Assembly: GCA_945867725.1 (NCBI GenBank)
Contig: CAMBJI010000038.1
Location: 1-11,117 of the forward strand
Reading direction: 5' to 3'
Origin: Bordetella parapertussis
GTDB lineage: Bacteria; Pseudomonadota; Gammaproteobacteria; Burkholderiales; Burkholderiaceae_D
DNA: 11,117 nucleotides
Made by a program: the position numbers and the translations under genes. How positions within the stretch are numbered: position 1 is the stretch's first letter; every line of letters starts with the position of its first letter. A model generated the notes under the pieces. It ran no database searches, was not told the origin of the DNA, and was given only the letters and a program-made list of their open reading frames with translations. Positions 7,642 through 11,117 of the stretch are shown one piece after another.

Positions 7642-8169
7642 TCAATCGATCTCAGCAACCCGCGAAAACCGACTCCCATGAAACACCAGACTCGGCTTGG
7701 TTTCAAAGGCACAGCGCTCGACTTCACCCACCAAAATAAAATGATCACCTTCCGCATGCCGGCTGCGGTTGTGACATTCGAACCAGGCGGCGACGCCATG
7801 CAATATTGGCAGGCCAGTCGATGACAAATCAAACCCCACACCCTCAAAACGATCTTCCACCCGACTGGCAAATCGCTCGGCCAGATGAGCCTGATCACTC
7901 GATAGTACGTTGATCACGTAATGCGAATTGGCCTGAAACAGCGGTGCACCCCTCGACCGTGCCGACAAGCTCCACAGCACCAAAGGTGGGCTCAGCGATA
8001 CTGAATTGAAAGAGCTGGCGGTCATACCGAAGAAGCCACCGTTATCATCGAGTGTGGTGATTACGGTAACGCCGGTCGCAAATTGCGAAAGCGCGCTGCG
8101 GAAATGGCGTTCGTCGAATTCGGGCAGGGCGGCAGTGGTGGCTTGATTCGCCATAGCAGATGGGTTCAT
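7642..8169 (-). CDS. Flavin reductase-like domain protein
   Basis: The 175-residue product belongs to the flavin reductase-like, FMN-binding split-barrel family, whose members reduce FMN or FAD with NAD(P)H, often to supply a two-component monooxygenase. Visible family blocks are FRSALSQFATGVTVITT (23-39), FFGMTASSFNSVSLSPPLVL (46-65), YVINVLSSDQAHLAERFA (84-101), FEGVGFD (108-114), EGDHFILVGEVE (140-151) and the closing LVFHGSRF (161-168). It has the length of a stand-alone reductase. The start is uncertain: Met1 (8169) and Met6 (8154) are both possible and neither has a good ribosome binding site. No monooxygenase is adjacent, so the partner and true substrate are unknown. It is divergent from the AMP-binding-like gene. 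Confidence 0.88.
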   Translation of the reverse strand: MNPSAMANQATTAALPEFDERHFRSALSQFATGVTVITTLDDNGGFFGMTASSFNSVSLSPPLVLWSLSARSRGAPLFQANSHYVINVLSSDQAHLAERFASRVEDRFEGVGFDLSSTGLPILHGVAAWFECHNRSRHAEGDHFILVGEVERCAFETKPSLVFHGSRFSRVAEID

Positions 8170-8257
8170 GAGAGCAGGTGAGATAGGAATGACGGATTAT
8201 GCCTAAAAAGTGGAAAACGAGTTTTCTGTAGAGAAATTCTCCGGGTTTTTACTTACA

Positions 8258-8905
8258 ATGCACTTTCCACCTGACAATTTTACCGACATGCTCGCTTTAC
8301 TTCAGCACCAGGCACAGGCGCACTCCGATGCTGTGGCGTATGTCTTACCCAATCGCGTGATCACCTACCGCCGGTTTTGGTCGCGCATTGAGCGTGCCTG
8401 CGCCCGGCTGCAAGGCGAGTGGGGAGTGCGGCAGGGCGATGTCGTGGCTTATGTCGGCAGCGGGCATCCCGATGCACTGATACTGTACTTCGCACTCCTG
8501 CGTCTGGATGCGTCGCTCTTGCCCCTCGAGGCGCTCGCGACCGAAGTCGTGCAGACGGCATTGATCAGCCAGCCAGTGTCATTGCTCCTTCATGATGAAG
8601 GCATGACCTACGACACAGCAAAAGCCCAACCATTGCAGCGCTTGTTGGAGGACTGGTGTCACTATGAGCCACTCTGTGTGGAGGAAGTTTCATCCAACGC
8701 GCGGCTTCTGCTGAGAACCGATAACGATGAGCTGCAGTCACTGACGATAGATAATTTGCTGAGTGCCATGGCATCTCAGGCAAGATCCTTGTACGTTGGT
8801 GAACAAATTTTTTCGTTGGACATACTGACGAGTGTTATTTTTCCCGCCTTGCACGCAGCGCGAGAATTGAATTTTTCTGCTACCGATATAGCAGGCACGC
8901 GGTAG
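8258..8905 (+). CDS. Short AMP-binding-like protein, front half only, no phosphate loop
   Basis: The product (215 residues from the ATG at 8258) resembles the N-terminal subdomain of acyl-adenylating enzymes: a start like MLALLQHQAQAHSDAVAYVL, then ITYRRFWSRIERACARL, GVRQGDVVAYVGSGHPDALI and YFALLRLDASLLPLE, corresponding to the stretch 'tYreL...ALra.GV..GD.Va...' of the family. Full enzymes are 500-600 residues. Where the Ser/Thr/Gly-rich ATP phosphate loop should come, the protein reads ARLLLRTDNDELQSLTIDNLL, so the loop is absent although flanking elements seem kept. It stops soon after at TAG 8903-8905. Adenylation activity is therefore unlikely. Possible starts are GTG 8210, ATG 8258 and ATG 8288, none with a strong ribosome binding site. 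It may be a decaying gene or a retained binding protein. msrA follows after 28 nt. Confidence 0.6.
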   Translation: MHFPPDNFTDMLALLQHQAQAHSDAVAYVLPNRVITYRRFWSRIERACARLQGEWGVRQGDVVAYVGSGHPDALILYFALLRLDASLLPLEALATEVVQTALISQPVSLLLHDEGMTYDTAKAQPLQRLLEDWCHYEPLCVEEVSSNARLLLRTDNDELQSLTIDNLLSAMASQARSLYVGEQIFSLDILTSVIFPALHAARELNFSATDIAGTR

Positions 8906-8933
8906 CGCACTGGCTCTTGAACAGGAGAATCGA

Positions 8934-9467
8934 ATGACGATGGAAATGGCAACGGTAGGTGGTGGCTGCTTTTGGTGTACGGAAGCCGTGTACCAGCAGC
9001 TCATAGGCGTGGACAAGGTGGAGTCAGGCTACAGCGGTGGCCGTATCCTCAACCCAACCTACGAACAAATCTGCGAGGGCAATACCGGCCATGCGGAAGT
9101 GATACGCATACACTTCGATAACACCATCGTCAGCTATCGCGACATCCTAGAGATTTTTTTCACCATTCATGATCCGACCACGCTCAACCGTCAGGGTAAT
9201 GATGTGGGTACGCAGTACCGTTCGGTGATTTACACGCATTCGGCAGAGCAGATGGCAGTTGCGACAGAAGTCATTGCCGCAATGGGGGAAGTATGGGATG
9301 CAGCGATAGTTACCGAACTACAGGTAGCGCCCATCTTCTATCCGGCTGAGGACTATCATCAAAATTACTTCCGCAGTAATCCGATGCAATCCTACTGCGC
9401 CTATGTGGTCGCACCGAAAGTCTCTAAGTTCAGAAAAGTTTTTGCCTCTCGCGCCCGGAAAGGCTGA
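8934..9467 (+). CDS. msrA: Peptide-methionine (S)-S-oxide reductase
   Basis: MsrA reduces the S-epimer of methionine sulfoxide, free or in proteins, and so repairs oxidative damage. The protein is 177 residues, the usual compact single-domain size. It has the active-site motif GGCFWCTE (10-17) with catalytic Cys12, SGYSGG (31-36), GHAEVIRIHFD (52-62), IHDPTTLNRQGNDVGTQYRS (78-97) and EDYHQNYF (139-146). Cys15 and Cys155 are candidates for resolving cysteines. No MsrB domain is fused. AGGAGA at 8923-8928, 5 nt before the ATG, is a strong ribosome binding site and fixes the start, although a second ATG follows two codons later. No signal peptide is seen, so it is cytosolic. Confidence 0.96.
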   Translation: MTMEMATVGGGCFWCTEAVYQQLIGVDKVESGYSGGRILNPTYEQICEGNTGHAEVIRIHFDNTIVSYRDILEIFFTIHDPTTLNRQGNDVGTQYRSVIYTHSAEQMAVATEVIAAMGEVWDAAIVTELQVAPIFYPAEDYHQNYFRSNPMQSYCAYVVAPKVSKFRKVFASRARKG

Positions 9468-9485
9468 ATTCCGATTCTGATTTGC

Positions 9486-9519
9486 CGGAGAAATGAAAGA
9501 AGATCTCCGATGAATTTTT
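9486..9519 (+). terminator. Weak candidate terminator downstream of msrA
   Basis: CGGAGA (9486-9491) pairs with TCTCCG (9504-9509) around a 12-nt loop, and five T residues follow at 9515-9519. It lies 18 nt after the msrA stop, in the 99-nt gap between the convergent msrA and pdxH genes. The stem is short and the loop large, so this is only a candidate. Confidence 0.3.
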
Positions 9520-9566
9520 CAATCTCCAGCGGAGCTTGAACTGCTAGCGGCGAGACGAAATTTGAT

Positions 9567-10202
9567 TTATGGCTGCAGCCGCTGAAGGGTCCAGTGCCCG
9601 CCGTCACCACGCGTGTAAACCACGCGATCATGGAGACGCGAGCGTCGACCTTGCCAGAACTCCATCCATTCGGGGTTTAGTCGATAGCCTCCCCAGTGTG
9701 CGGGGCGTAGCGGGTTGTCGCCGTATTCAGCGCTGGCTTCGTCGAATTTTTTTTCTAGTGACTCGCGGCTGTCGATCGGTTTGCTTTGCATTGATGCGAT
9801 CGCACCCAGTTGGCTCTTGATGGGTCGAATCTTAAAATAGGCATCGCTTTCGGCTGGGTCAACGCGTTCGACGCGGCCTTCGATGCGGATCTGACGCTCT
9901 AGCTCGACCCAATGAAATGTGATGGCTGCATGAGGGTTCTGCAGCAGATCTTCCCCTTTGCGGCTCTGATAATTGGTGTACCAGGTAAAGCCGCGCGCAT
10001 CAAAATCCTTGAGCAGGACGATACGCAGTGATGGTCTACCGTTACTGCCGACAGTCGCCAGACTCATTGCATTGGGTTCGGGTAATTCTGCCGATAAGGT
10101 TTCTTGAAACCAGTGACCAAACTGTATGATGGGATCCGAATCAACTTCGTGTTCTGAAAGTGTGGCTTGACTGTAGTCGCGGCGAAGATCAGCAATGGAC
10201 AT
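9567..10202 (-). CDS. pdxH: Pyridoxamine/pyridoxine 5'-phosphate oxidase
   Basis: PdxH is an FMN enzyme that oxidises pyridoxine or pyridoxamine 5'-phosphate to pyridoxal 5'-phosphate, the active form of vitamin B6. From the ATG at 10202 the protein is 211 residues, the normal length, beginning MSIADLRRDYSQ. Motifs are PNAMSLATVGSNGRPSLRIV (43-62), LLKDFDARGFTWYTNYQSRK (63-82), FHWVELERQIRIEGRVERV (96-114), QSKPIDSRESLE (139-150) and the family signature MEFWQGRRSRLHDR (180-193). The open frame extends 11 codons further to a TTG at 10235, but that start would add residues unusual for the family. No strong ribosome binding site is seen. It follows the transporter gene by 44 nt on the same strand and may be its cotranscribed downstream neighbour. 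Confidence 0.95.
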   Translation of the reverse strand: MSIADLRRDYSQATLSEHEVDSDPIIQFGHWFQETLSAELPEPNAMSLATVGSNGRPSLRIVLLKDFDARGFTWYTNYQSRKGEDLLQNPHAAITFHWVELERQIRIEGRVERVDPAESDAYFKIRPIKSQLGAIASMQSKPIDSRESLEKKFDEASAEYGDNPLRPAHWGGYRLNPEWMEFWQGRRSRLHDRVVYTRGDGGHWTLQRLQP

Positions 10203-10246
10203 GGTAGTGAGCGTGTGCGTTGATGAAATAAACAAATAAAAATTAT

Positions 10247-11117
10247 CTACGAAGCTGAACTAAAGCGCTTGAATGCCTTGCGGGCCGTCAGCGGTATGCC
10301 GCACGCAATGATCGCAGCCAGCCCCCAGAATACGGCAAATTGTCCCAATGCCGTGCCGGCCGCGCCAAACGCGATTGGCAGCATGACAGCGCTGGCATTG
10401 CCGATGGTAGCGCGTATGCCAATCGCTTCTGCGCCTCGACCCGCCGGCGCATTGTGATGCAGTAGCGCCAGTACATTAGGCTGACCGGTTCCCAGCGCAA
10501 GCCCCAGACCAGCGGCGACAAGGGCCATCGTGAGGGGTAGCTGCATGAATGGGAACAAGAAATAACATACCGTCGCAGCCGTCAGCGTTCCAGTCAGAAT
10601 TTGCCATTCCTTGAAATGCTGGACGATAAGCGGCATGGCCAAGCGCACGACAAACGTCGCCGCTGAGAATGTGGCCAGAATCATGCCGATGGTCGAGGCG
10701 GAAAAGCCCAGCTGGGAACCGCGAATCGGCGTGACAAAAGTAAACAGATCCCAGGCGGCAGCCAGCAAAATGCCGACGATATAGATACGCCGCATTTCAG
10801 GATCGAGCAGCATTTGAAAAGCACTGCCTTTGCGTGGATTTGCAGCCGCACTATGCAGTGGTAAATCACGCAGGGCGCCGCTTGCAGCAAAGATGAACGC
10901 GGTCAGCGCGAATGCACCGCAAATCAGATACGCGACCGAGTAGTGTGCGTGATCAATCGCAAAACCCGCAATCAGCGGACCGGTAAAGGCCGAGACGGAA
11001 AACCCCAGTGACAGACGGCTGAAATTAGCCGCCCGCTCATCCGGCGCTGACAGCGTTCCCACCGCATGCTGAGTGCCGATGAAGATCGCCATGAAACCGG
11101 TACCAATCAGCACGACC
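10247..11117 (-). CDS. Major facilitator superfamily transporter, C-terminal part (5' end outside window)
   Basis: The frame is open from the right edge to the TAG at 10247-10249 and gives about 289 residues of a very hydrophobic protein. I count about nine membrane segments, for example SLGFSVSAFTGPLIAGFAID, SVAYLICGAFALTAFIFAAS, YIVGILLAAAWDLFTFVTPI, MILATFSAATFVVRLAMPLI, LTMALVAAGLGLALGTGQP and FAVFWGLAAIIACGIPLTA. The polar stretch around 10800-10870, with RDLPLHSAAANPRKG, fits the central loop between segments 6 and 7. This matches segments 4 to 12 of a 12-segment MFS carrier lacking its first 100-120 residues here. The substrate cannot be read from the sequence; a drug, sugar or other small-molecule exporter is possible. 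No link to pyridoxal metabolism is shown apart from its position upstream of pdxH. Confidence 0.88.
   Translation of the reverse strand, partial: VVLIGTGFMAIFIGTQHAVGTLSAPDERAANFSRLSLGFSVSAFTGPLIAGFAIDHAHYSVAYLICGAFALTAFIFAASGALRDLPLHSAAANPRKGSAFQMLLDPEMRRIYIVGILLAAAWDLFTFVTPIRGSQLGFSASTIGMILATFSAATFVVRLAMPLIVQHFKEWQILTGTLTAATVCYFLFPFMQLPLTMALVAAGLGLALGTGQPNVLALLHHNAPAGRGAEAIGIRATIGNASAVMLPIAFGAAGTALGQFAVFWGLAAIIACGIPLTARKAFKRFSSAS

Noticed and set aside
7503..7824. Small plus-strand open frames opposite the end of the flavin reductase gene.
   Set aside because: They are antisense to conserved coding sequence or made of repeat sequence, and have no ribosome binding site or recognisable product.
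10203..10235. An 11-residue longer PdxH starting at TTG 10235.
   Set aside because: The ATG at 10202 gives the normal family length and N-terminus; the extension has no support.

Overview
The window is a stretch of bacterial chromosome that looks like a betaproteobacterium of the order Burkholderiales, probably close to the Oxalobacteraceae. This rests on the moderately GC-rich coding sequence, the gene order pgk-pyk-fba-purC-purE-purK followed by a threonylcarbamoyl-AMP synthase gene, a Calvin-cycle-type class II aldolase, and protein sequences that read like that group. The assignment is from memory of families and gene order, not from a search.

Bases 1-7430 hold seven genes in the same direction. 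The first three are glycolytic: pgk (5' end outside the window), pyk and fba, with gaps of 10 and 24 nt. A 280-nt gap built largely of palindromic repeats follows. Then come purC, purE and purK, with a 1-nt gap and a 4-nt overlap. Their products catalyse three consecutive steps of purine synthesis (AIR to N5-CAIR by PurK, to CAIR by PurE, to SAICAR by PurC). A two-domain Sua5/TsaC-type gene for tRNA t6A synthesis follows purK after 10 nt.

Bases 7431-7641 form a second repeat-bearing gap. A flavin-reductase-domain gene (minus strand) follows, divergent from a short gene that resembles only the front half of an AMP-binding (acyl-adenylating) enzyme and lacks the phosphate-binding loop. msrA lies 28 nt downstream of that fragment. 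At the right end, on the minus strand, are a major facilitator transporter (5' end outside the window) and pdxH, 44 nt downstream of it.

Most of the window is ordinary housekeeping DNA, and I see no defence locus, prophage, insertion sequence, tRNA or rRNA. Three things stand out. (1) The two gaps at 3460-3739 and 7431-7641 carry members of one compound repeat family: 28-bp palindromes set exactly 53 bp apart, with a related 25-nt spacer between them. One member has three palindromes and two spacers; the other has two palindromes and one spacer, in the opposite orientation. (2) The N-terminal extension of the Sua5-type protein is written by six degenerate in-frame 12-bp units. (3) The half-length AMP-binding-like gene has kept an open frame although its catalytic loop is absent.
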